Source: Ensifer sp. USDA 6670
GTDB taxonomy: Bacteria; Pseudomonadota; Alphaproteobacteria; Rhizobiales; Rhizobiaceae
Assembly: GCA_000421085.1 (NCBI GenBank)
Contig: ATWE01000008.1
Coordinates: 242,031-306,030 of the forward strand
Length of the DNA stretch: 64,000 nucleotides
Direction: 5' to 3'
Positions 14,356 to 22,130 of the stretch are shown piece by piece. Within the stretch, counting starts at the first letter, position 1, and every line of letters starts with the position of its first letter. The notes under the pieces were generated by a model. That model searched no databases and was not told where the DNA came from. It saw nothing but the letters and a program-made list of their open reading frames with translations. The position numbers and the translations under genes were made by a program.

Positions 14356-15845
14356 CCTGACTGCTCCGTTTCCTCAAGGCCGATCGACATCCGGACAATG
14401 GTGCCGGGCGCGTTGGGGTTGATCTCGAATGTTCCGCCGAGGCTCTCGACCCGGCCTTTAAGGCCCGCGAGGCCGAGGCTCGTCGGCCGTATGTCTTTGG
14501 GGTCGAAACCCGGCCCGTCGTCTGCAACCTCGACGATAACCTTGTCACCGTTTGTGCTCTGCGTCACGCGCTGCGCGATGCCGCCGCCGTGACGATAGGC
14601 ATTGTTAAGCGCTTCCTGCACGAAACGGTATATGCAGATCTTCGCCGATGCGGGAAGGCGATCGGGCGGGTCGATCATCGACAGGTCCACGGTCGTTCCC
14701 GTTCGTTGTTCATGGGCGCGAACGCAGCGCTCCAGAATTTCCCTCAGGCTGGCGGTCTCTATCTGCGGCAGCACCAGCCCGTTGCACAGCGTTCTGATCT
14801 CGTTCATCGCCTCGTCGAGGCTGCCCTTGATAGCGGCGATCTCACGCTCGCGCAGTTCGGCGGGCGTCGAGGGGCTGACAAGCTTGTTGCTGTCCAGCCG
14901 AAGCGAGGCATAAGCCACGAGCTGCGCGGGTCCGTCATGGAGGTCGGCGCCGATCCGCCGCAACAGGGTTTCGTTCAGCGCGGTCGCACGCTGGGAGGCC
15001 TGGCGCAGGCGCGCGCGCAGTGCTTCGTTCTGCGCAAGCAGCGCCGAAAGCTCATCGACGCGCTGCCCAAGCGCATGGCGCTGTTTCTCGATCGTTCTGC
15101 TGCCGCGCAGGACGATGGCCGAAAGCGCGATGAAGAAGGCGAGCGTGAAGCCGGCAACGGCGATCCACGTGTGAAGCCTCGCCCGATTGAGGCTCTGCTC
15201 GAATTCGTCGGCAATCTCGTGGAATTCCGAGACGGCGACCACCTCGCCGGACCAGGGTTGGAGGACGGGATTGTAGATCTCCAGGAGAGGGTTGTCCGGA
15301 AGGCGTTCGGTCTCCCCGTCTGCCTCGTCGAGAGGCCTGAAGCGAGCGACCATGTCCCCGTCGAACGCCACCGTCAGCTCTGGACCGAGTTCGAACTTCT
15401 GCCCGATCATGGCCTTTTCGCTTGAATAGAGAACGGTGCCGTCGGCACGCCAGAGGCGAAATGAAGCAAGCCGATCACCAAGGGTGCCATGGCTAAGCGT
15501 TTCGTCAAGTGCCCGCGCAACCGAGTCGTCGAGCACTTGCGTCGTTTGCATGTCGGGCAGGAGCGGCGCAATCACGCTGTCGACATAGAGCGCTGTGGTT
15601 GCCGCGGAGTTGCGCGTCACGGCGTCCTCTATGAGGCTCGTCACAAAGGCGCCGACGACGAGCATCGCCGCAGCGGCCACCGAGCCACCGATAATCAGGA
15701 ACTGCTTCGCCAGCGGCTGAGAGTTCCACCGTCTGATGAGGTCGTCGACGTGCACGAGAAATCTCACGATGGCCCGCTCAATTCGTCGCCGGCACTGCTG
15801 CGTTGCTTTGCGCCGCCAAATTAGCATCTCCGGCCGGCCGGTCAA
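14352..15845 (-). CDS. Membrane-bound NarL-partner sensor histidine kinase
   Basis: The 497-residue kinase has two membrane segments (about residues 49-71 and 226-247) enclosing a periplasmic sensor region of about 150 residues. A short coiled coil, a HisKA_3 dimerisation domain with His303 in the LHDGPAQ motif, and a HATPase domain (NNAYRHG, DDGPGFD, GLAGLKGRVE) follow. It phosphorylates the response regulator encoded immediately downstream. The periplasmic part is predicted to sense an envelope signal, but shows no family I can name. The promoter probably lies in the divergent gap containing the 15907 dyad. Confidence 0.93.
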   Translation of the reverse strand: MTGRPEMLIWRRKATQQCRRRIERAIVRFLVHVDDLIRRWNSQPLAKQFLIIGGSVAAAAMLVVGAFVTSLIEDAVTRNSAATTALYVDSVIAPLLPDMQTTQVLDDSVARALDETLSHGTLGDRLASFRLWRADGTVLYSSEKAMIGQKFELGPELTVAFDGDMVARFRPLDEADGETERLPDNPLLEIYNPVLQPWSGEVVAVSEFHEIADEFEQSLNRARLHTWIAVAGFTLAFFIALSAIVLRGSRTIEKQRHALGQRVDELSALLAQNEALRARLRQASQRATALNETLLRRIGADLHDGPAQLVAYASLRLDSNKLVSPSTPAELREREIAAIKGSLDEAMNEIRTLCNGLVLPQIETASLREILERCVRAHEQRTGTTVDLSMIDPPDRLPASAKICIYRFVQEALNNAYRHGGGIAQRVTQSTNGDKVIVEVADDGPGFDPKDIRPTSLGLAGLKGRVESLGGTFEINPNAPGTIVRMSIGLEETEQSG

Positions 15846-15906
15846 CGCGCGCCCATCCCTTACCCTTAGTCATAGCGCATCTTTGGACTTTTGACGACCG
15901 CGTCCC

Positions 15907-15922
15907 CGGACCTAAGTCCTAT
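15907..15922. promoter_or_regulatory. GGAC-N4-GTCC dyad in the divergent kinase / glycine-rich protein gap
   Basis: CGGAC-CTAA-GTCCTAT matches the repeated unit at 12980-13018. A degenerate half (GGACTTTTGACG) lies 23 bp upstream at 15885. The dyad lies 62 bp before the kinase start and 121 bp before the gene at 16043, so it could control either. Confidence 0.5.
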
Positions 15923-16042
15923 CAACCGGCGCATTGGTCCGGCGGCGGTGGAACCCGCGGCAGTTGCACGCTATCGCTTAATCAATTGAAGCAGAAAATC
16001 GGCCGGAGCGACAACGGCCGCGACATTCGATAGGAGGCCCTC

Positions 16043-16774
16043 ATGCCTGTTTCCAAATTCGTCGGACGAGGTCTTATTGCGCTGGCGCTCGCAGGTGCGC
16101 CCCTGGCGGGCATTGCGCCCGGCATGTCGGACATCGCCTTTGCCAAGGGCGGTGGGGGCAACGGGGGCGGCAATGGCGGTGGCGGCAACGGTGGTGGCGG
16201 AGGCAATGGCGGCGGCCATGGCAAGAGCGGAAGCCACGGAAATAGCGGAAGCCATGCGAAGGCTCGATCCGATTCGGGCAGATCGGGCGGCGAACGCGCG
16301 GGCACGCCGCGGTTCCTCCAGGACCTGTTCAAGCACGGCAGGAAGTCCGAAAAGGCGGCCACCGGCAAGTCCGGCAAGGTAGTCAAGGCCAAGGCCACGG
16401 AAACGGCTGTCCCGACGCCGAAGCCTAAAAATCCGCAGGCCGAAGCGGCAAAGCTGAGCTCGCTCGGCCGGAACTATCACGCCTACCTGAACTCGAACGA
16501 CCCGCGGATGGCGGCAATCTCCGCCTATGCGATCGCCTATGCCGAGTTCGAGGCCGAATTCGGCTCGGACGTCATCCCGACCGATCCGGCTCTCAGCGAT
16601 GAAGCGCTGCGCGAGGCGATTGCGAGCTTCACCAATGGCGGCGAAGTGACGGATGCAACACTGGAGGACGTCAAGGAAACGCTCGGCGTCGGGACCTCAG
16701 TCGGGAAGATAGACGATATTCGTGAACACCTTCTCGACACGACGCCCGATGAGGACATCGCGGTCGAAGACTGA
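16043..16774 (+). CDS. Exported glycine-rich protein with alpha-helical C-terminus
   Basis: The 243-residue product starts after an AGGAGG site. It has a signal peptide (residues 1-33, ending IAFAKGGGG), a Gly/Asn-rich block to about residue 58, a Ser/His/Lys-rich stretch, a basic linker and a charged C-terminal domain (residues 145-243) containing a repeated helical pattern (LNSNDPRMAAISAYAIAYAEFEAEFG). The signal and glycine block match the protein at 13233. The function is unknown; an envelope-associated or secreted structural role is an inference from composition. The EAL gene follows 20 bp later and is probably cotranscribed. Confidence 0.75.
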   Translation: MPVSKFVGRGLIALALAGAPLAGIAPGMSDIAFAKGGGGNGGGNGGGGNGGGGGNGGGHGKSGSHGNSGSHAKARSDSGRSGGERAGTPRFLQDLFKHGRKSEKAATGKSGKVVKAKATETAVPTPKPKNPQAEAAKLSSLGRNYHAYLNSNDPRMAAISAYAIAYAEFEAEFGSDVIPTDPALSDEALREAIASFTNGGEVTDATLEDVKETLGVGTSVGKIDDIREHLLDTTPDEDIAVED

Positions 16775-16794
16775 CCGAAGAGGCGCGTCACCGG

Positions 16795-17628
16795 ATGGAA
16801 CATCTGAGAAGATTCGACCGTGTCGTCGGCGCCGTGACCCAAGCGATGCGGGAGGGGCGGATAGGCTTTTCCCTGCAGCAGGTCAATGCGGTCGACGATA
16901 CGGGCGAGGTGCTCTATTCGGAATGCCTCGGCAGACTCGTGGAGCGTGACGGAGCGGTCAGGACGCGCGAGGAATTCACTGCTTTTCTCGAAGCGTCGGG
17001 ACGTGTTGCGTCATTCGATCGATACATGGTCGGCCTCGCATTCGAGTGGCTCGACTGCAATCCGTCGGGCGTGTTGGGTTGCGATGTCTCGGCCGGTAAC
17101 TTTCTCGACGAGAGCACCTGGTCGGAACTTTACGATCTGCTTTCGCGAAATCGGGAATTGGCCTCGCGCATGGTTCTCGAAATAACGGAGTGCCTACCGC
17201 TGGCCACTCTGCCGATGGCGGCGGAGTTCATCGAAGGCGCACGCGCACTGGGCTACAGAGTCGCCTTGGACAGTTTCGGAACGGGTCACTCGACGCCGGA
17301 ATCGCTGTTGTCCGTTCCCGTCGACATCGTGAAACTGGATGCATTCTTCATCGGTCGCGGCGAGGGTGAGGGCAAGGGCAAGGGCAAGGGCAAGGGCAAG
17401 GGGTTCCTCCATCATGTGGTAGGGCTCGCTTCATGCGTTGCGCCGACGGTGATCATCGAGGGCATCGAGACCTACGGACAGCTCGAAGCCGTCAAAGAGG
17501 CCGGCGCAACGCATGTGCAGGGCTTTTTGCTGTCCGAGCCGACGCTCTACCCCGTCTATTGTGGCCAGCCGGCACCGCTGCCTGCCGCCATACTCAGATC
17601 TGCGGGATGCCGGCAGTTGCATTCTTGA
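16795..17628 (+). CDS. Degenerate EAL-domain protein
   Basis: The 277-residue protein is a stand-alone EAL domain. The residues that bind metal and c-di-GMP are only partly kept: the signature is ECL instead of EAL at 43-45, the Asn of the NxS motif is Asp97, the DDFGTG motif is DSFGTG (159-164), while EITE (129-132), Lys180, EGIE (222-225) and Gln242 remain. Loss of the paired aspartates predicts weak or no phosphodiesterase activity, so it may be a c-di-GMP sensor or protein-binding module. A GEGEGKGKGKGKGKG run (189-203) is inserted between Lys180 and EGIE. Confidence 0.85.
   Translation: MEHLRRFDRVVGAVTQAMREGRIGFSLQQVNAVDDTGEVLYSECLGRLVERDGAVRTREEFTAFLEASGRVASFDRYMVGLAFEWLDCNPSGVLGCDVSAGNFLDESTWSELYDLLSRNRELASRMVLEITECLPLATLPMAAEFIEGARALGYRVALDSFGTGHSTPESLLSVPVDIVKLDAFFIGRGEGEGKGKGKGKGKGFLHHVVGLASCVAPTVIIEGIETYGQLEAVKEAGATHVQGFLLSEPTLYPVYCGQPAPLPAAILRSAGCRQLHS
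17359..17402 (+). repeat. In-frame hexanucleotide tandem repeat (GGCAAG)n
   Basis: Five exact copies of GGCAAG occupy 17371-17400, preceded by two degenerate copies (ggcgag, ggtgag). The unit is six bases, so copy-number change would add or remove Gly-Lys pairs without breaking the EAL-domain gene that contains it. Confidence 0.85.
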
Positions 17629-17881
17629 AGAGCTTCGCACGCATCCGAATTCTTGACCCGCGCTTCAGGTCACTTCCTTAAATGTCCTTAATTCAAGAGA
17701 ATCTGCCGGCGACATAGATCAGGTCGGCCTGGAAACCTCTTCACGTCGGCGTCTGGCGAGAACGTTTCCTCACTGCGATTGCAGATGTCAAACATGTGAT
17801 CGACCGTGAGTTTAGCAAACTGCGCGAGTCGGCTAATCGTCTCCAGGCGACCCCCCGTTTCTCTCTTCGTACCTGATTGAG

Positions 17882-18613
17882 ATGTTTAGCAAAATCCAAT
17901 TACAAAGACGCACGCTTCTTCTGGGAGCGATCTCCGCAACCGCAGCCGTCGCGGGGTGCTCGACCTCTGCGCCGCAGGCGGAGCGCGCTGCCGTGCCGCG
18001 TCTGGTGAGCCGCCCGGTTGGGCTGGCGAGCGATGCCGAACTGGAAGTCAGATATGCTGCCGTCGAAGACGGCGGACATATTATTCCGGCGGTGCCCTAC
18101 AGGCAGATGGATCCCAAATACCTTCGCCAGCGGGTGCCGGATCCCACCGGCGAACCGGCGGGGACGGTGGTCGTCGACACGCCCGGGCGGTTCCTTTACC
18201 TCATCGAGCCTGGCGGAACGGCGATCCGCTACGGCGTCGGCATTGGGCGCGAGGGCTTCGCCTGGCAGGGCGAAGGGATCATACACTGGCGCCAGCCCTG
18301 GCCCCGGTGGAAGCCCCCGGCCGATATGATCGCCCGCCGGCCGGAACTCGAAAAATACTCCGTCGCGAATGGCGGCATGGCTCCTGGCATCGACAATCCC
18401 TTGGGTGCCCGCGCGCTATACATCTTCCAGAACGGGCAGGACACGCTGTACCGTCTGCACGGCACGCCGGAATGGAAATCGATCGGCAAGGCAGTCTCGT
18501 CGGGGTGCGTTCGGCTGGTCAACCAGGACGTCATCGATCTTTACAAGCGTGTACCCTACCACGCTCCGATCGTCGTCTATCAAAAGCCACTTGCCGCGCA
18601 GCTTCAAGTCTAG
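17882..18613 (+). CDS. L,D-transpeptidase lipoprotein (YkuD domain)
   Basis: The 243-residue product has a basic N-terminus with RRTLLLG, a hydrophobic core and a lipobox AVAGC, so it should be an envelope lipoprotein. The YkuD catalytic region has HGTPEW and SSGCVRL with catalytic Cys209. The family makes 3-3 peptidoglycan cross-links or attaches proteins to peptidoglycan. It lies 253 bp after the EAL gene, a gap in which I see nothing definite. It is separated from the next, convergent gene by a cluster of hairpins. Confidence 0.92.
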   Translation: MFSKIQLQRRTLLLGAISATAAVAGCSTSAPQAERAAVPRLVSRPVGLASDAELEVRYAAVEDGGHIIPAVPYRQMDPKYLRQRVPDPTGEPAGTVVVDTPGRFLYLIEPGGTAIRYGVGIGREGFAWQGEGIIHWRQPWPRWKPPADMIARRPELEKYSVANGGMAPGIDNPLGARALYIFQNGQDTLYRLHGTPEWKSIGKAVSSGCVRLVNQDVIDLYKRVPYHAPIVVYQKPLAAQLQV

Positions 18614-18649
18614 AGCCTGTTGAGATTCGGGATACCCGCCGCGGCTTGT

Positions 18650-18747
18650 TTGATTTCCTCATTCCTGTGCTCGTCACAGGAAACCAGCCAGCCCAAGTTA
18701 TTGGGCTGGAAGAACTCTTCCCCGCGCCGCAGACGCGGCGCTGCTGG
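18650..18747. repeat. Three-hairpin intergenic repeat between convergent genes
   Basis: The segment contains TTCCTGTG-N5-CACAGGAA, CCAGCCCAA-N4-TTGGGCTGG-like and GCGCCGC-agac-GCGGCGC hairpins in a row. The start (cctcattcctgtgctcgtcacagg) is a sequence I recall as a frequent Sinorhizobium intergenic repeat. A partial copy is visible at 30519-30545. It probably acts as a bidirectional terminator here. Confidence 0.6.
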
Positions 18748-18749
18748 AT

Positions 18750-19871
18750 CTAGATCTGGTTGAAGCTTCCGCCGATCAGCCGGCTCCAGTGTTCCCCTGC
18801 CAATCCGTTGATGAAACCCTGTGCGTGACGGAAGGCGTCGACGAGCTCCTCCTCGCGGGAGTGGACGACGGTCGAGGCGACATGGACGAAGCCGATACGG
18901 CGGCCCATCATGGCCTCCAGCAGCGCCGGCTGGGTTCGGCCGCGAACCGCAGCGGCGCCGCGTGCGGCCGCGTGCTCTATCAGGCAGTCGAGGATCGGCC
19001 CGGCCTGTCCCGGCAGGGCGAGGACCTGGAGAACCCTGGCTGTTCCGCCGGGCTGAAGGTGGTAGAAGAACGCTCCAATGGGCGCGCCGGTCCGCGTCCT
19101 GACGGCCGCAAGCACCGGCTCGCCGAATTCCGGCTTCTTCTCCGCGTCTTCGAGGATATGGTCTAGCTGGCCCTCGGCCCAGGCCGGCTGCACGGCAAAC
19201 TGCCTGGTCAAGGGTGCGAAAAGCTCGGCAAAGCTATGCCGGTCGATGTCGCCTACCTGCAGCAGGCCCTGTGTGGCGGCGGCGTCGGGCACGCCCGACC
19301 AGCGCAACTCGCCGCGTCGCAACTTGCCGCGATAACGGCGGTCGAACGCATGAGCCAGCGGCCGGAGTGTGCGAGCGGGGCCGAAACGGCGGGTGACGAG
19401 ATCGAGGCCGAAGGATACGGGCCGGATGACGCGTATCCAGTCAAGGCTGTACTGCGGCAGAACGACGCCCCGCAGCTTCGTCCACATCTGCGTCGAAACT
19501 TCGCTCGCCGTTTCGCTGAAGGAAAGGTCCTGCGGTCCTGCAAGGAACGCTTTCAGCAGTCGCGCACCGGCCATCGGGTCGCTTTCGCGGCCTTCGACCA
19601 TCAGCGAGCCGCAGATGGCGGCGCGCAATGGCCTGCCGCGATACGTCATGGCCAGGCTGTTTGCTCCGACGAAGCCGGAAATCCGGCCGTCATCGTTGCT
19701 ATACACGAGCGGGCTGATTTCGGGGTCGTTGCCCGGGCCGTCGATGTAAAGTCGCCGGAGATATTCGATGAATGCAGGCGGCGGCTCTTCCGCGCTGTTG
19801 CGGAAGACCTTCTGGAAGAGCCGCGCGACAGCCGGGATATCCTCGGCTGCGAGCGAACGGATGTCGCTCAT
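18750..19871 (-). CDS. GNAT-like protein of a polysaccharide locus
   Basis: The 373-residue product starts MSDIRSLAAEDIPAVARLFQKVF, a typical opening of a GNAT acyltransferase fold, followed by a second related half after residue 200. It is a distant paralogue of the protein at 22127: both share the 'DIPAVxRLFxxxFR' start, a 'P-x-SPxL' segment near residue 50, a 'FSDxxS/FSETAS' segment near residue 120 and the ending 'GLAxExWSRL'. They flank a flippase gene, so modification of a polysaccharide or its lipid carrier is plausible. The acyl donor and acceptor are unknown. Confidence 0.7.
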   Translation of the reverse strand: MSDIRSLAAEDIPAVARLFQKVFRNSAEEPPPAFIEYLRRLYIDGPGNDPEISPLVYSNDDGRISGFVGANSLAMTYRGRPLRAAICGSLMVEGRESDPMAGARLLKAFLAGPQDLSFSETASEVSTQMWTKLRGVVLPQYSLDWIRVIRPVSFGLDLVTRRFGPARTLRPLAHAFDRRYRGKLRRGELRWSGVPDAAATQGLLQVGDIDRHSFAELFAPLTRQFAVQPAWAEGQLDHILEDAEKKPEFGEPVLAAVRTRTGAPIGAFFYHLQPGGTARVLQVLALPGQAGPILDCLIEHAAARGAAAVRGRTQPALLEAMMGRRIGFVHVASTVVHSREEELVDAFRHAQGFINGLAGEHWSRLIGGSFNQI

Positions 19872-20698
19872 CTGTTCGCCCCGTCAGCCGCGGCGATTGC
19901 CGCAGCACCTCCCAGCCTGCGCGCCAGTGCGACCCGCGGCTTTCCTGCCGAGTCCTCCGCGAATGTCACTGCCTCATAGGCCTTCGTTCGGGCGAGAAGC
20001 GCCGTGGCCTGGCGATCCTGCCCCTCTCCGAACTCGAAGAGAAGCCAGCCGCCCGGCTTGAGGAACTCGACGGCCTCGCGGATCAGCCGCTGATGGATGG
20101 ATATGCCGTAGGGGCCGCCGTCGAACGCTTCCCGCGGCTCGCTCGAGAGAAGATGCGCGCTGTCGCCTTCCAGGCGGGATGTCGAGATATAGGGCGGGTT
20201 GCAGACGATCATGTCGACGGCGCCCTCGAGGTCTTCTCCGGAGAGGGCGGCGAACAGGTCGCCCTGTCGGATGAGGACGCGGTCATCAAGCGAGAGGCGC
20301 TTCACGTTGCGCCGCGCAAGCGCGACCGTGCTGTCGGTGAGGTCGGCCCCCCAGACACGCGCAAGCGGTACCTCCTCGGCGATCCCCAGAGCGAGATTGC
20401 CGGATCCGCAGCACATGTCGATTACGGTCGCCGGCCCGGCGCGCTCGGTCAGGATCGCAACGGCGTTCCGCCCGAGCAGTTCCGTCTCCTCCCTCGGCAC
20501 GAGTACGTCCGGTGCCAGTTCGAGGTCGACGCCCATGAATCGTACGAGCCGTGGCGCGCGACCATCGGTCCGGCCGTCAAGATGATTGTCGCCCTGCAGC
20601 ACGGAGGCTCCTTCGGTTATCGGATCGGATATCGGTCCGGCGCACACTAGCGCGTGCAGGTAAACGGAAGCTGAAATGCGAGGCGTCCGATAACACAT
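19868..20698 (-). CDS. HemK/PrmC-like N5-glutamine-type methyltransferase
   Basis: The 276-residue product has the class I SAM motif (VIDMCCGSGNLALGIA), the PVLVPREETELLG-type PrmC segment and the NPPY catalytic motif (VCNPPYISTS). True PrmC methylates release factors, but this copy lies in a polysaccharide locus and overlaps the GNAT-like gene by ATGA. It may therefore methylate a small molecule or another protein. The real start may be internal (for example Met55), since the first 50 residues look unlike the family. Confidence 0.8.
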   Translation of the reverse strand: MCYRTPRISASVYLHALVCAGPISDPITEGASVLQGDNHLDGRTDGRAPRLVRFMGVDLELAPDVLVPREETELLGRNAVAILTERAGPATVIDMCCGSGNLALGIAEEVPLARVWGADLTDSTVALARRNVKRLSLDDRVLIRQGDLFAALSGEDLEGAVDMIVCNPPYISTSRLEGDSAHLLSSEPREAFDGGPYGISIHQRLIREAVEFLKPGGWLLFEFGEGQDRQATALLARTKAYEAVTFAEDSAGKPRVALARRLGGAAAIAAADGANR

Positions 20699-20819
20699 GG
20701 CGTCACAAAGCTTATGTTAACCGGCCAATCACTTATCCTCGCTAGTGTGCGCCTCAATCGGCGAGGGTGCAGGTCGCAGCCCGGTGCCGACCCTTAGTCG
20801 GATTGTCAAGGCAGAACGG

Positions 20820-22130
20820 ATGGCCTCGGAAGGTGTGACGGAACAGCGCGGTGACAGACCATTCCTGCCGATGGTCATGTCCTATCTCGCCTCCGGGGGC
20901 AGTCTGGTTCTCGGTTCTGCGGCGCAACTCCTTACCTTTGCCATCCTTGCCCGGTGGCTCGGCGTCCACGAGTTCAGCGTTTTCGTCGCAATTACTGCGG
21001 TCGCCAACATAGCCGTCCATCTCTGCGGGCTCGGGGCGATGGAATGCCTGGTGCGTCGGGTCGCGCGCGACCGCGCGATCTACCCGCAGATGCTCGGACA
21101 CAATGTCATCCTGACGGCGGCGAGCGGGGCAGCTCTGGTCCTGCTGGGAGCAGTGGTCCTGCCTTTCTTCTTCACCCTTTCTCCGGACCCCGTGACGAAC
21201 GTCGCCGTGATCACGCTGATGCTCGTCACCAACATCCTGCTGGTCCGGGTCGTCGTGCTCACCGAGCAGATATTTATCGCTCACACGGATTTTGCCTCCG
21301 CAAACAAGGTCGTCGTCGGTTTTGCGGCGGCGCGCACGGTTGCGGCGGCACTCGCCTGCATCGCCTTCGGCGTCGCCAGCGTCTCATCCTGGGCGGTGTG
21401 GCAGTTTCTGTGCCATGTCCTCGTGGCGCTCCTGTGTATGCGGGCGATCCGGGGGCTTGGTGCGCCGCGCTACCGCATCGTGCGGGAGGAACTCCCGCAA
21501 GGCCTTTATTTCAGCATTCCCTTCATCCTGCGTGCGCTGCGCCAGAATGCCGACCTGCTTGTCTTGAGCCTCGTCACCACCGCCGAGGTCGTCGCAAGCT
21601 ATAGTGTCGCCCGCCGCATGCTGGAGAGCAGCTATCTTTCGGTGGAAGCGCTTAACCGGCTTATCTACCCAGGTTCCGCGAGGGCGACGGCGGCGGGGCT
21701 TCACCACGCGCTGCGGCGGGTGCGCCGGGTGCTCGCTGCCGCCACCGTCATCGGCCTCGCCGCGGCCGTTACGGTTTTCATTCTGGCGCCGGTCCTGCCC
21801 TACCTCTTCGGCAAGGACTATCTTTCGCTGGTCGGCTTCGTCAGAAGCCTCTGCTGGGTCGTGGTGCCGCTCGCGATGTGGTCCGTCGCGGTCGAGGCAC
21901 TCGGTGCCTCCGGCGCACACGCCGCCCGCGCGACCGTCATGGGGCTCGGCAGCATCGCCGGCGCCGGCCTTGCCGCATGGGCAAGCTGGTACGCCCCGCC
22001 GATGGGAACTTTCGTGTCCTTCTACGCAATCGAAATTGCGATGGTGGTCGCCTCTTGGAGCGTGTTCCTGCACTTCGTGCGGCGCGACCGCCGCCAGGCT
22101 GCGCTCGCCTTTGGAACAGGCGCGGTATGA
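20820..22130 (+). CDS. Polysaccharide flippase, Wzx/MATE-like
   Basis: The protein of about 436 residues (start taken at the ATG 20820; an in-frame start at 20745 is possible) has about twelve hydrophobic segments. It begins with the PMVMSYLASGGSLVLGSAAQLLTFAILARWLG pattern of oligosaccharide flippases, and it contains VASYSVARRMLESSY in the middle. The family moves lipid-linked repeat units across the inner membrane. The stop overlaps the start of the downstream GNAT-like gene. No other flippase is in the window, so it most likely serves the polymerase at 27187. Confidence 0.85.
   Translation: MASEGVTEQRGDRPFLPMVMSYLASGGSLVLGSAAQLLTFAILARWLGVHEFSVFVAITAVANIAVHLCGLGAMECLVRRVARDRAIYPQMLGHNVILTAASGAALVLLGAVVLPFFFTLSPDPVTNVAVITLMLVTNILLVRVVVLTEQIFIAHTDFASANKVVVGFAAARTVAAALACIAFGVASVSSWAVWQFLCHVLVALLCMRAIRGLGAPRYRIVREELPQGLYFSIPFILRALRQNADLLVLSLVTTAEVVASYSVARRMLESSYLSVEALNRLIYPGSARATAAGLHHALRRVRRVLAAATVIGLAAAVTVFILAPVLPYLFGKDYLSLVGFVRSLCWVVVPLAMWSVAVEALGASGAHAARATVMGLGSIAGAGLAAWASWYAPPMGTFVSFYAIEIAMVVASWSVFLHFVRRDRRQAALAFGTGAV

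Noticed and set aside
17359..17402. CRISPR-like or VNTR array
   Set aside because: The repeats are direct hexamers without spacers and inside a coding frame. No CRISPR array or cas gene was seen anywhere in the window.
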